Of a DNA stretch of 6,765 nt, positions 1-4,838 are shown one piece after another. The position numbers and the translations under genes are program-made. The first letter of the stretch is position 1, and the number at the start of each line of letters is the position of its first letter. The notes beneath the pieces are model-generated. The model saw only the letters and a program-made list of their open reading frames with translations, had not been told where the DNA came from and did no database searches. Origin of the DNA: an uncultured Bacteroidota bacterium (GTDB lineage Bacteria > Bacteroidota > Bacteroidia > NS11-12g > UBA955); contig CAJBKH010000058.1 of NCBI GenBank assembly GCA_903953615.1, forward strand, positions 1 through 6,765, given 5' to 3'.

Positions 1-239
1 AGATAAAAGCATTAAAACAATTGGATGAGCACATTCTTGATTTGCACCATATCCATGTGTGGCCCCTTAGTAGCAGTCAGAATGCCATGACCGCCCATGT
101 GCTTTTCAAAGAGAGTATTTCATCCGATTTGGCAGAAGAAATCAAAGCCTTGATTAAGAAAAATCTGCACAGCATCAATATTCACCATGCGACTTTAGAG
201 ATGGAATACAAAATTTGTAAATCAGAAACAAATCACTAA
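1..239 (+). CDS. Cation diffusion facilitator (CzcD/ZitB-like) metal efflux protein, C-terminal fragment
   Basis: This is the last 78 residues of a gene that begins left of the window; the reading frame is open from base 3 with no start needed. The segment reads like the cytoplasmic C-terminal domain of CDF transporters: an HHIHVWPL stretch followed by an 'x-T-A-H-V' strand, a helix (about 20 residues) and a final strand with HHATLEME. In CDF proteins this ferredoxin-like domain dimerises and binds regulatory metal, and the missing N-terminal part would hold six membrane helices that exchange Zn2+/Co2+/Cd2+ or similar ions for protons. The His-rich start (HHIH) matches the family pattern. The next gene begins only 14 bases after the stop, so they are probably co-transcribed. 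The ion is not decided by this fragment. Confidence 0.85.
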   Translation, partial: IKALKQLDEHILDLHHIHVWPLSSSQNAMTAHVLFKESISSDLAEEIKALIKKNLHSINIHHATLEMEYKICKSETNH

Positions 240-253
240 CTTTGTGAAACAAA

Positions 254-655
254 ATGAAATTGAAGGCCCTCATATTAGCTTTTTTATTCCTACTTACTGG
301 TAGCGGATTAAAGGTAGAGGTTGCAACTTGTTGCGATATTCTTTCAGGCATTTCGCTTCATTTTAAAGACAATGGTTTTCAACAAGGCAAAGATTGTTGC
401 GCCTGTATAAAGGCTTCAAAAAAATCGACCTGTTGCCATACCCAATCGTTTAGTACAGTCATTAATTCTGTGCTTGGCATTCAAAAAGCACAAACCATTG
501 CCCACAAAGATTTTAGCAAAAAAATCTTAACAACTAGTTTCTCTAAAGCTAGCTTATTGACTAGCCCCAATGCCATATCAGTTGCTTATTGCGATTTGAA
601 TCCACCGATGCCCTCGGTGCCTATCTTGATTCAAAAACGCGTGCTTCAAATTTGA
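254..655 (+). CDS. Small exported Cys-rich protein, HYC_CC_PP-like, metal-island associated
   Basis: The product is 133 residues. Residues 1-18 form a hydrophobic signal peptide. The rest carries eight Cys: pairs at 26-27, 48-49 and 60-61, plus single Cys51 and Cys113. A PPMP motif lies at 117-120, just after the YCD at 112-114. The order (early His/Cys, CC pairs, then PP near the C-terminus) resembles the HYC_CC_PP family of small Bacteroidota proteins, often found beside metal efflux genes, although the exact HYC triplet is not present here. I infer an envelope protein that binds metal through its thiols. The start follows the upstream CDF stop by 14 bases and lies in an A-rich context, consistent with one transcript. 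The biochemical function is unknown and the family assignment is from motif order only. Confidence 0.7.
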   Translation: MKLKALILAFLFLLTGSGLKVEVATCCDILSGISLHFKDNGFQQGKDCCACIKASKKSTCCHTQSFSTVINSVLGIQKAQTIAHKDFSKKILTTSFSKASLLTSPNAISVAYCDLNPPMPSVPILIQKRVLQI

Positions 656-840
656 TTTTTATTTTGGAAAATTAACAAGACCATTTACCGTTCAAGGTAG
701 TTGCTTGTCTTGCGATGATTTTCACTCAGGTTCTATTGCATAATAGACAATTTCCCATTTGGTGGCCATTCGCCATCAATAAAAAACAAACGCCTGTAAC
801 CATTCAGGCACAACAAATAACAAAATAAAATAACATCAAA
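656..840 (+). promoter_or_regulatory. Intergenic leader of the Cys-rich peptide gene with two hairpins
   Basis: This 185-base gap precedes the metallothionein-like gene and holds no credible ORF. Two consecutive inverted repeats are visible. One has an 8-bp stem with one G-U pair at 759-766/772-779 and a 5-nt loop. The other has a 5-bp GC-rich stem at 792-796 (GCCTG) and 805-809 (CAGGC) with an 8-nt loop. Neither is followed by a T-run, so they are not intrinsic terminators on this strand. The last 30 bases before the ATG are A-rich and unstructured, a usual Bacteroidota translation start. I see no convincing TAnnTTTG promoter box. The gap probably contains the promoter and a structured 5' UTR of the downstream gene, but that is inference. 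Confidence 0.3.
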
Positions 841-1035
841 ATGAAAAAGAAAATAATTGTATTGGCTACTTTAGCCATCGTTGCTACTACTAGCGCTATC
901 TATGCTTACTCAACTTCCAACAAATCATCTTGCAATGGCTCTTGCTGCGGTTCAGATAAATGCGAAGTTGCTTGCTCATGCGACAATTCTTGCTCAGGTA
1001 CCGACTGTGAGTGCGGTTGTTCTTGCTGCAAATAA
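841..1035 (+). CDS. Secreted metallothionein-like Cys-rich peptide (12 Cys)
   Basis: The product is 64 residues. Residues 1-22 look like a Sec signal peptide: a KKK start, a hydrophobic core IIVLATLAIVA, and a probable cleavage site after AIYA. The remaining roughly 40 residues contain 12 Cys at 31, 35, 36, 41, 45, 47, 51, 56, 58, 60, 62 and 63, in C-x-C, CC and C-x3-C spacings, with Ser, Gly, Asp and Asn between and no aromatic residue in the Cys-rich part. This is the composition of a thiolate metal-cluster peptide. Classical bacterial metallothioneins (SmtA/BmtA) are cytoplasmic, so an exported one is unusual. It follows a CDF efflux gene and a Cys-rich exported protein and precedes an MbnP/MbnH-like pair, which supports a role in binding Cu, Zn or Cd outside the cytoplasm. 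A strong terminator sits 12 bases after the stop. A disulfide-rich peptide with another role cannot be excluded. Confidence 0.75.
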   Translation: MKKKIIVLATLAIVATTSAIYAYSTSNKSSCNGSCCGSDKCEVACSCDNSCSGTDCECGCSCCK

Positions 1036-1047
1036 ATAATCTAATCC

Positions 1048-1093
1048 AAAAGAACGAATGCTTGTTTCAAATCAAGTGTTCGTTCTTTTTTTT
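1048..1093 (+). terminator. Intrinsic terminator after the Cys-rich peptide gene
   Basis: A 17-bp stem (1048-1064 pairing with 1073-1089, two G-U pairs, no bulges) encloses an 8-nt loop and is followed by a T-run at 1086-1093. It lies 12 bases after the stop of the Cys-rich peptide gene and only 21 bases before the MbnP-like start codon. It also overlaps the longer reading of that downstream ORF, which argues for the internal ATG at 1115 as the real start. So little room is left for a promoter that readthrough, or a promoter embedded in the hairpin, must drive the next operon. Confidence 0.85.
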
Positions 1094-1114
1094 AATTCCT
1101 ATTCAATAGAAAAA

Positions 1115-1879
1115 ATGAACTTAATTAAATATACAAGTTTGGCATTTATTGCCATCACAGCGCTTACTGCCTGTAAAGAAAAAACCACCGAAGCACCTGC
1201 TAAAGTAACGCCACCTACTGCCAATGTCGATTTATTATTCAGCAACGAAGTAGATGGTCAAGCCCTTGAATTCGGTCAATTGAAATACACCAATGCCGCT
1301 GGCAATCTATACCAAGTCGATTTATTAAAATACTATGTCACCAACGTGAAATTAATGAAGGCCGACAGTACCTTTATCAATTTAGAAAATTACGATTTAA
1401 TCAATGCTGCCGATCCAAGTACTTGCGTTGTGAATGGTTTGAACATTCCGAATGGCACTTACACCAAAATTATTTTCAATATCGGATTACCGGTAGATCG
1501 CAACCATACAGGCGCGCAAGATGGCGACCTAGAGCCTGCGAAAGGCATGATATGGGATTGGAATACAGGCTATGTATTCTTTAAGCATGAAGGTAAATAT
1601 AAAAACAGTTCAAACCAAACCAAATCATTGGTTTTCCATTTTGCAACCGACCGCGCTTTAACCATTGTTGAAATGCCTTTGAGTTCACCCTTGGTTGTTA
1701 ATGGTGTCGACAAAAAAGTGTTCTTGAAATTCAATTTAAACAAATTATATACCACCCCTAGCAATGTTGATTTCAATGTCGATTACGACCGTCAATCGAG
1801 CAGCAACATGGATTTTCCTTGGTTAGACAATTTGAAATTGAGTTTCTACGATGCCTTTATTTTTGATCGTATTGAGTAA
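1115..1879 (+). CDS. MbnP-like (CorA-type) copper-binding lipoprotein
   Basis: The product is 254 residues. The ATG at 1115 is chosen because it begins a textbook lipoprotein signal (MNLIKY...LTAC, lipid-modified Cys20); the in-frame ATG at 1058 lies inside the preceding terminator hairpin. After a Thr/Pro-rich linker (21-36) comes one beta-rich domain with the MbnP-family marks: the NVDLLFSNEV opening strand (37-46), LKYYVTNVKL (71-80), N-H-T-G-A-Q-D-G-D-L (130-139) and the signature GMIWDWNTGYVFFKHEG (144-160). In M. trichosporium MbnP and methanotroph CorA a Trp is converted to kynurenine by a partner di-heme enzyme, and the Kyn helps bind copper. Trp147, Trp149 and Trp236 are the only tryptophans here, and His131, His158 and His175 are possible ligands. 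Its stop overlaps the start of the di-heme peroxidase gene by one base (TAATG), implying translational coupling. That its ligand is copper is inferred from homology. Confidence 0.85.
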   Translation: MNLIKYTSLAFIAITALTACKEKTTEAPAKVTPPTANVDLLFSNEVDGQALEFGQLKYTNAAGNLYQVDLLKYYVTNVKLMKADSTFINLENYDLINAADPSTCVVNGLNIPNGTYTKIIFNIGLPVDRNHTGAQDGDLEPAKGMIWDWNTGYVFFKHEGKYKNSSNQTKSLVFHFATDRALTIVEMPLSSPLVVNGVDKKVFLKFNLNKLYTTPSNVDFNVDYDRQSSSNMDFPWLDNLKLSFYDAFIFDRIE

Positions 1880-2940
1880 TGAATAAGCTCCACAAATTAA
1901 GTTTAGCAATATTACTTAGTTTAGTTTTTATTGTTTTTCTCATTGGTTGTAAAAAGGAAACGCCAACGCCCGAAACGGTTGCAGGTTTAACGCCCTATGT
2001 GTTGCAAATTCCAAAAAGTTTGCCACCAATGGTAATTCCTGCTAGCAATCCAATGACAGAGGAAGGTGTTGCTTTGGGTAAGCAATTGTTTTTTGATCCT
2101 ATTTTATCTGGTGACAATACCATGGCTTGTGCGAATTGCCATAAGCAATCATTTGCCTTTAGCGATAGTACTATACAATTCAGTATTGGTATCGATAAAC
2201 TACCTGGTACAAGAAACGCCATGCCATTGGTAAACCTTGGTTATCAAAAACAGTTCTTCTGGGATGGTGGTGCTGCTGATTTAGAATCGCAAGTGATAGG
2301 ACCTATACAAAATCCTGTTGAGATGCATGAAAATTTAAACAATGTATTAGCTGAATTAAATGCACACCCTACCTATCCTGCTTTGTTTAAAAAAGTGTTT
2401 GGCAGCGATAAAATTGGCACCGCTATGATAATGAAAGCCATTGCACAATATGAGCGGACTATAATTTCCGGCAATAGCAAATACGACCAAGTAAAAGCGG
2501 GCACCGCGAGCTTTACACCCCAAGAGCAAAGAGGCATGAATTGGTATGTGGATATGAAAAAAGGTGACTGTGCACATTGCCATGTATTAGGCAGTACGTT
2601 CAGTGATTTTGAATACCGCAACACTGGTTTAGACAGTTTAACAGTAGATAAAGGAAGAGGCAGAATTACATTGAATCCAACGGATGATGGCAAGTTCAAA
2701 ACACCATCGCTAAGAAATATTGCACTGACTGCACCCTATATGCACGATGGGCGTTTTAAAACATTAGAAGAATGCATACAGCATTACAATGTAGGTTTTA
2801 AATATACCGCCAACCTCGACCCAAATTTAGACAACATAAAAAAAGGCCGTTTAAATCCAGCCGATGTACAAGACATCATTGCCTTCTTAAACACCTTAAC
2901 AGATACCGAATTTATTAGCAATCCTAAATTCAAAAAATAG
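1879..2940 (+). CDS. MbnH/MauG-like di-heme cytochrome c peroxidase lipoprotein
   Basis: The product is 353 residues, a lipoprotein (hydrophobic 7-23, lipobox FLIGC, Cys24). Two c-type heme sites are seen: CANCH (84-88) and CAHCH (231-235). Family landmarks follow the CcpA order: LGKQLFFDP (66-74), FWDGG with Trp128, the position of the Trp that bridges the hemes in P. aeruginosa CcpA and MauG, GPIQNPVEMH with Glu148, TPSLRNIALTAPYMHDG (275-291), and a C-terminal DVQDIIAFLNTL helix. Two changes point from classical peroxidase to the MauG/MbnH type. Tyr303 (HYN) occupies the place of the CcpA Met heme ligand, and the distal His of the low-potential heme (CcpA VGH) is absent (here IGIDK, 103-107). 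Such enzymes use a bis-Fe(IV) state to oxidise residues of a partner protein. The overlapping upstream MbnP-like gene supplies the obvious substrate. Alternative: a peroxidase acting only on H2O2. Confidence 0.9.
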   Translation: MNKLHKLSLAILLSLVFIVFLIGCKKETPTPETVAGLTPYVLQIPKSLPPMVIPASNPMTEEGVALGKQLFFDPILSGDNTMACANCHKQSFAFSDSTIQFSIGIDKLPGTRNAMPLVNLGYQKQFFWDGGAADLESQVIGPIQNPVEMHENLNNVLAELNAHPTYPALFKKVFGSDKIGTAMIMKAIAQYERTIISGNSKYDQVKAGTASFTPQEQRGMNWYVDMKKGDCAHCHVLGSTFSDFEYRNTGLDSLTVDKGRGRITLNPTDDGKFKTPSLRNIALTAPYMHDGRFKTLEECIQHYNVGFKYTANLDPNLDNIKKGRLNPADVQDIIAFLNTLTDTEFISNPKFKK

Positions 2941-2958
2941 GATTTCAAACGCAATATT

Positions 2959-3005
2959 AAACCACAGATTTATCGCATTTCAAAAGATAAGTTTGTGGTT
3001 TTTTT
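2959..3005 (+). terminator. Intrinsic terminator after the MbnP/MbnH-like operon
   Basis: An uninterrupted 16-bp stem (2959-2974 with 2986-3001, including two G-U pairs) encloses an 11-nt loop and runs into a T-tract ending at 3005. It starts 18 bases after the stop of the di-heme peroxidase gene and closes the metal operon. Confidence 0.85.
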
Positions 3006-3035
3006 GTGGGTGTTTGTTTAACCCAAAACTTTTGA

Positions 3036-3115
3036 TAAAACAGCATTCAACCCCCTTCGGGGTTGTAAAAACTTTGCTTCATTTGTTTTATTCAAATTGA
3101 AGCCCTTCGGGCTTC
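3036..3115 (-). repeat. Inverted, diverged composite palindrome unit (copy L)
   Basis: Read on the minus strand this segment gives a GAAGCCC hairpin, then AATTTGAATAA, a spacer, a CAACCCC hairpin and GAATGCTGTTTTA. That is the same order as copy B on the plus strand (CAATCTC hairpin, AATTTGAATAA, spacer, CAACCCC hairpin, GAATGCTGTTTTA). The hairpin starts are 51 bases apart here and 52 in A and B. The spacer itself is poorly conserved. I read it as an older member of the same element family in opposite orientation. Confidence 0.7.
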
Positions 3116-3125
3116 TATTCAGATT

Positions 3126-3148
3126 GAAGCCTTTCAGGCTTCTTTTTT
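3126..3148 (+). terminator. Palindrome with T6 tract, plus-strand terminator-like
   Basis: The GAAGCCT-TTC-AGGCTTC hairpin (3126-3142) is followed directly by six T (3143-3148), which satisfies the pattern of an intrinsic terminator on the plus strand. It may act as a backup stop for transcription leaving the di-heme peroxidase gene. Confidence 0.5.
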
Positions 3149-3158
3149 GCACAAAAGA

Positions 3159-3258
3159 ACATTAAAAACATCCCGCGAACAAACAATCCCGGAGGGATTG
3201 AATTTGAATAACAAAAAATAACGGCAATTAAAAAACAACCACGAAGTGGTTGAATGCT
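3159..3258 (+). repeat. Direct repeat copy A (100 bp composite unit)
   Basis: Copy A matches copy B (3316-3415) at 94 of 100 positions without gaps. It carries the CAATCCC-GGA-GGGATTG hairpin (3184-3200) and the CAACCAC-GAA-GTGGTTG hairpin (3236-3252), spaced 52 bases start to start. Homology continues leftward less perfectly to the GAAGCCT hairpin at 3126, matched by the decayed hairpin at 3281 ahead of copy B, so the original duplication was about 135 bp. Confidence 0.9.
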
Positions 3259-3315
3259 ACTTGAATTTCAAATTAAAATCGAAGGCTTACAGGGTTCGTT
3301 TAATGGCATAAAATC

Positions 3316-3415
3316 ACATTAAAAACATCCCGCGAACAAACAATCTCGGAGGGATTGAATTTGAATAACAAAAAATAACGACCATTAAAAAACAACCCCA
3401 AAGGGGTTGAATGCT
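3316..3415 (+). repeat. Direct repeat copy B (100 bp composite unit)
   Basis: Copy B is the partner of copy A at a 157-base offset. Its six differences from A include a paired change in the second hairpin (A-T to C-G at the same stem level). A C-to-T change in the first hairpin leaves a G-U pair. Both stems therefore remain foldable. Its right edge continues into the TGTTTTA that completes the 19-bp inverted repeat with the left border of the cluster. Confidence 0.9.
3387..3409 (-). terminator. Palindrome with U6 tract, minus-strand terminator of the transposase gene
   Basis: On the minus strand the CAACCCC/GGGGTTG hairpin (3393-3409) is followed by six T (plus-strand A at 3387-3392). It lies 46 bases beyond the stop codon of the transposase gene, in the right place to end its transcript. 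The equivalent hairpin in copy A (3236-3252) also has an A6 on its left and could act the same way. Confidence 0.55.
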
Positions 3416-3454
3416 GTTTTAAACCAAGGTTCGACCATGGCACCAAGTTATATT

Positions 3455-3907
3455 TTACAACAAATATTTTTCATCAAAGGTAATCCCATGTTCATTCAAC
3501 AAGTCAATGTATTCCTCCTTAAAGGATTTTCGAAAAACCCCATGGTGCGCCTCTTGATTCTTCACATATTCAATAATTCTATCTTTATCACAAAACGCAT
3601 ATGAAAATGCTCCGAAACCTTCCTGCCAACCATTAAAGTTCGGAAACAACTTTTCTCTTTTTATAAAATCTGTACTCGCCATTTTTATATCTTTTACAAA
3701 GGCTGATATGGCTGTATTGGGGTTTATATGAGTCACTATATGAAGATGGTCTTCAACACCATTAATTCTATATAAGTGACAGTTCTTATTCTTGAAAACG
3801 CCTGTTAAATAATTGAACAATTCATATCTACCAGGAGCTGTTAAGCATCTTTGTCGATTTCTTGTAGCAAATACTATTTGATAAATAAGTTGTGTGTATG
3901 TAGTCAT
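3455..3907 (-). CDS. Y1 (HUH) transposase, IS200-like / REP-associated (RAYT-type)
   Basis: The product is 150 residues, the normal size for a single-domain Y1 transposase (Y1_Tnp), and appears intact. The start MTTYTQLIYQIVFATRNR is the usual opening beta strand. The HUH motif is His54-Leu-His56 in GVEDHLHIV. The conserved GWQEGFGAFSYA lies at 93-104, and the nucleophilic Tyr114 sits in IIEYVKNQEAHH with Gln118 in the Y-x3-Q arrangement. Such enzymes cut and rejoin single-stranded DNA at the foot of small hairpins through a 5'-phosphotyrosine link. No accessory TnpB gene is adjacent, and hairpin-rich repeats lie just downstream (3036-3421). Both fit a domesticated REP-associated transposase or a minimal IS200. 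I could not define element ends or a target-site boundary upstream (3908-3994). Confidence 0.9.
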   Translation of the reverse strand: MTTYTQLIYQIVFATRNRQRCLTAPGRYELFNYLTGVFKNKNCHLYRINGVEDHLHIVTHINPNTAISAFVKDIKMASTDFIKREKLFPNFNGWQEGFGAFSYAFCDKDRIIEYVKNQEAHHGVFRKSFKEEYIDLLNEHGITFDEKYLL

Positions 3908-3994
3908 AAAGTTATAGTTTTAAGGCAAAGAAAAGAAAAAAAAATATTTTTATCAATTCTCCCCTCAATAACCATTAACCTAATAACTTAATAA
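3908..3994. other. AT-rich spacer between the transposase and the SDR gene
   Basis: This 87-base spacer lies upstream of the transposase and downstream of the SDR gene, both read on the minus strand. It holds a near-tandem run of AATAACC/TTAACC/TAATAAC heptamer-like words, continuing just into the SDR 3' end, and a loopless AAAAATATTTTT palindrome near 3937-3955. Neither a clear terminator for the SDR gene nor a subterminal IS hairpin can be recognised. Confidence 0.3.
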
Positions 3995-4759
3995 CTATTT
4001 CCTATTAATAACCCCTGCCATTGGCTGTGCCGTTGGCATAATCGTCATTTCATTGATATTGACATGTGGTGGGCGATTCAACATAAACCAAACAGCTTCT
4101 GCTACGTCATTGGCCACTAAATTTTCGAAGCCTTCGTATACTGTTTTTGCTCTCGCTTCATCGCCTTCAAAACGCACGATAGAAAACTCTGTTTCGACTG
4201 CCCCAGGATGAATGGCTGACACTTTAATTGGATACTTACTCAAATCTAAACGCATGCTGCGGTTCAAGGCATCGACTGCATGCTTGGTGGCGCAATAAAC
4301 ATTGCCATTGGCATACACTTCTTTTCCAGCTATGCTGCCTACGTTTACAATATGTCCTTTTTTATATTGAATCATATAAGGCACGATGTTTCTTGTAACA
4401 TATAATAAGCCTTTCAAATTTGTATCAATCATGGTATCCCAATGATCGACATTGCCACTTTCAAAAGAAGATAAACCCATGGCCAAACCTGCATTGTTAA
4501 TCAATACATCAATGGCCTGCCAATGCTCAGGTAATGCAGCAAATGTGGTTTCAACCGCTTGGCGATTTCTGACATCGAGTGTCAATGTTAAAATAGTTGT
4601 TGCATATTTATTTTCTAAATTGACTTTTAATTCTTCAAGTCTTTCTGTTCTCCGACCTGTTAAAATTAATTGGAAGTTATTGGCAGCCAGCAGTTCAGCA
4701 CATGCTCTTCCGATACCAGAAGTTGCTCCTGTAATTAAAGCGATTGGTTTTGAGTTCAT
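3995..4759 (-). CDS. YdfG-like NADP-dependent short-chain dehydrogenase/reductase
   Basis: The product is 254 residues when started at the ATG at 4759; a longer frame to 4888 would add 43 non-homologous residues and run into the divergent rnz gene. The Rossmann start ALITGATSGIG (7-17) is followed by GRR at 35-37, basic residues after beta-2 that favour NADP(H). NNAG is at 88-91, and the catalytic tetrad is Asn114, Ser142, Tyr155 and Lys159 (YCATK). The C-terminal part is close to E. coli YdfG: TEFSIVRFEGDEARA (190-204) and HVNINEMTIMPTAQPMAG (232-249). YdfG oxidises L-allo-threonine, serine and 3-hydroxy acids and reduces malonic semialdehyde. The same reaction class is probable here, but the substrate is not proven by sequence. 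The enzyme is cytosolic and diverges from rnz across a 79-base gap. Confidence 0.92.
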   Translation of the reverse strand: MNSKPIALITGATSGIGRACAELLAANNFQLILTGRRTERLEELKVNLENKYATTILTLTLDVRNRQAVETTFAALPEHWQAIDVLINNAGLAMGLSSFESGNVDHWDTMIDTNLKGLLYVTRNIVPYMIQYKKGHIVNVGSIAGKEVYANGNVYCATKHAVDALNRSMRLDLSKYPIKVSAIHPGAVETEFSIVRFEGDEARAKTVYEGFENLVANDVAEAVWFMLNRPPHVNINEMTIMPTAQPMAGVINRK

Positions 4760-4766
4760 TCTTGGG

Positions 4767-4774
4767 CAAAAATA
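4767..4774 (-). promoter_or_regulatory. Possible Bacteroidota -7 box (TATTTTTG) for the SDR gene
   Basis: Read on the minus strand, TATTTTTG fits the Bacteroidota -7 consensus TAnnTTTG. It lies 7 bases before the chosen ATG (4759), which would give a nearly leaderless transcript. No clear -33 TTTG is seen at the right distance. The rnz promoter must also lie in this 79-base divergent gap (4760-4838), but I cannot place it. The match could be chance in an A/T-rich gap. Confidence 0.3.
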
Positions 4775-4838
4775 ATGATTTTTTTTTGGGGGATACACGT
4801 AAAAAAATTGTATTAAAGTGATAAACTTGCATAAAATT

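Larger units (their letters stand above)
3036..3421. repeat. Cluster of 7-3-7 palindromes bounded by a 19-bp inverted repeat (REP/REPIN-like)
   Basis: This gene-free region is built from short palindromes. Intact hairpins lie at 3048-3065 (CAACCCC stem, 4-nt loop), 3099-3115 (GAAGCCC), 3126-3142 (GAAGCCT), 3184-3200 (CAATCCC), 3236-3252 (CAACCAC), 3341-3357 (CAATCTC) and 3393-3409 (CAACCCC). All but the first have a 7-bp stem and a 3-nt loop. An eighth at 3281-3297 has the same geometry with two central mismatches and looks decayed. The left three have loops ending TTC; the intact right ones have GAA, GGA or AAA loops, so the halves are in opposite orientation. Bases 3036-3054 are the exact reverse complement of 3403-3421. 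The cluster lies downstream of a minus-strand Y1 transposase, the arrangement expected of REP-type elements mobilised by a RAYT. Confidence 0.85.

Noticed and set aside
1058..1114. Longer N-terminus of the MbnP-like protein from the ATG at 1058
   Set aside because: These codons lie inside the intrinsic terminator hairpin and T-run. The ATG at 1115 starts a clean lipoprotein signal with an LTAC lipobox.
1570..1776. Minus-strand ORF antisense to the MbnP-like gene
   Set aside because: It is a shadow of a well-supported coding frame with no domain or start context.
1995..2699. Three overlapping minus-strand ORFs within the di-heme peroxidase gene
   Set aside because: They overlap a gene with two heme motifs and full family landmarks; their composition is that of antisense frames.
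3036..3421. CRISPR array
   Set aside because: Repeats are palindromes in two orientations with conserved linkers rather than unique spacers of even length, and no cas genes are present.
3407..3604. 65-residue plus-strand ORF
   Set aside because: It starts within a palindrome repeat and runs antisense through the 3' end of the transposase gene; it has no recognisable domain.
3455..3990. Complete IS200 element with defined ends
   Set aside because: The transposase is intact, but no left-end hairpin or cleavage-site tetranucleotide pairing could be identified upstream, so element borders are not claimed.
4452..4775. Plus-strand ORF of 107 residues antisense to the SDR gene
   Set aside because: It is the complement of the conserved SDR N-terminal half and shows no family features of its own.
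4818..4838. GTG start for rnz
   Set aside because: It adds only seven residues not typical of RNase Z; the ATG at 4839 places the first beta strand where the family begins.
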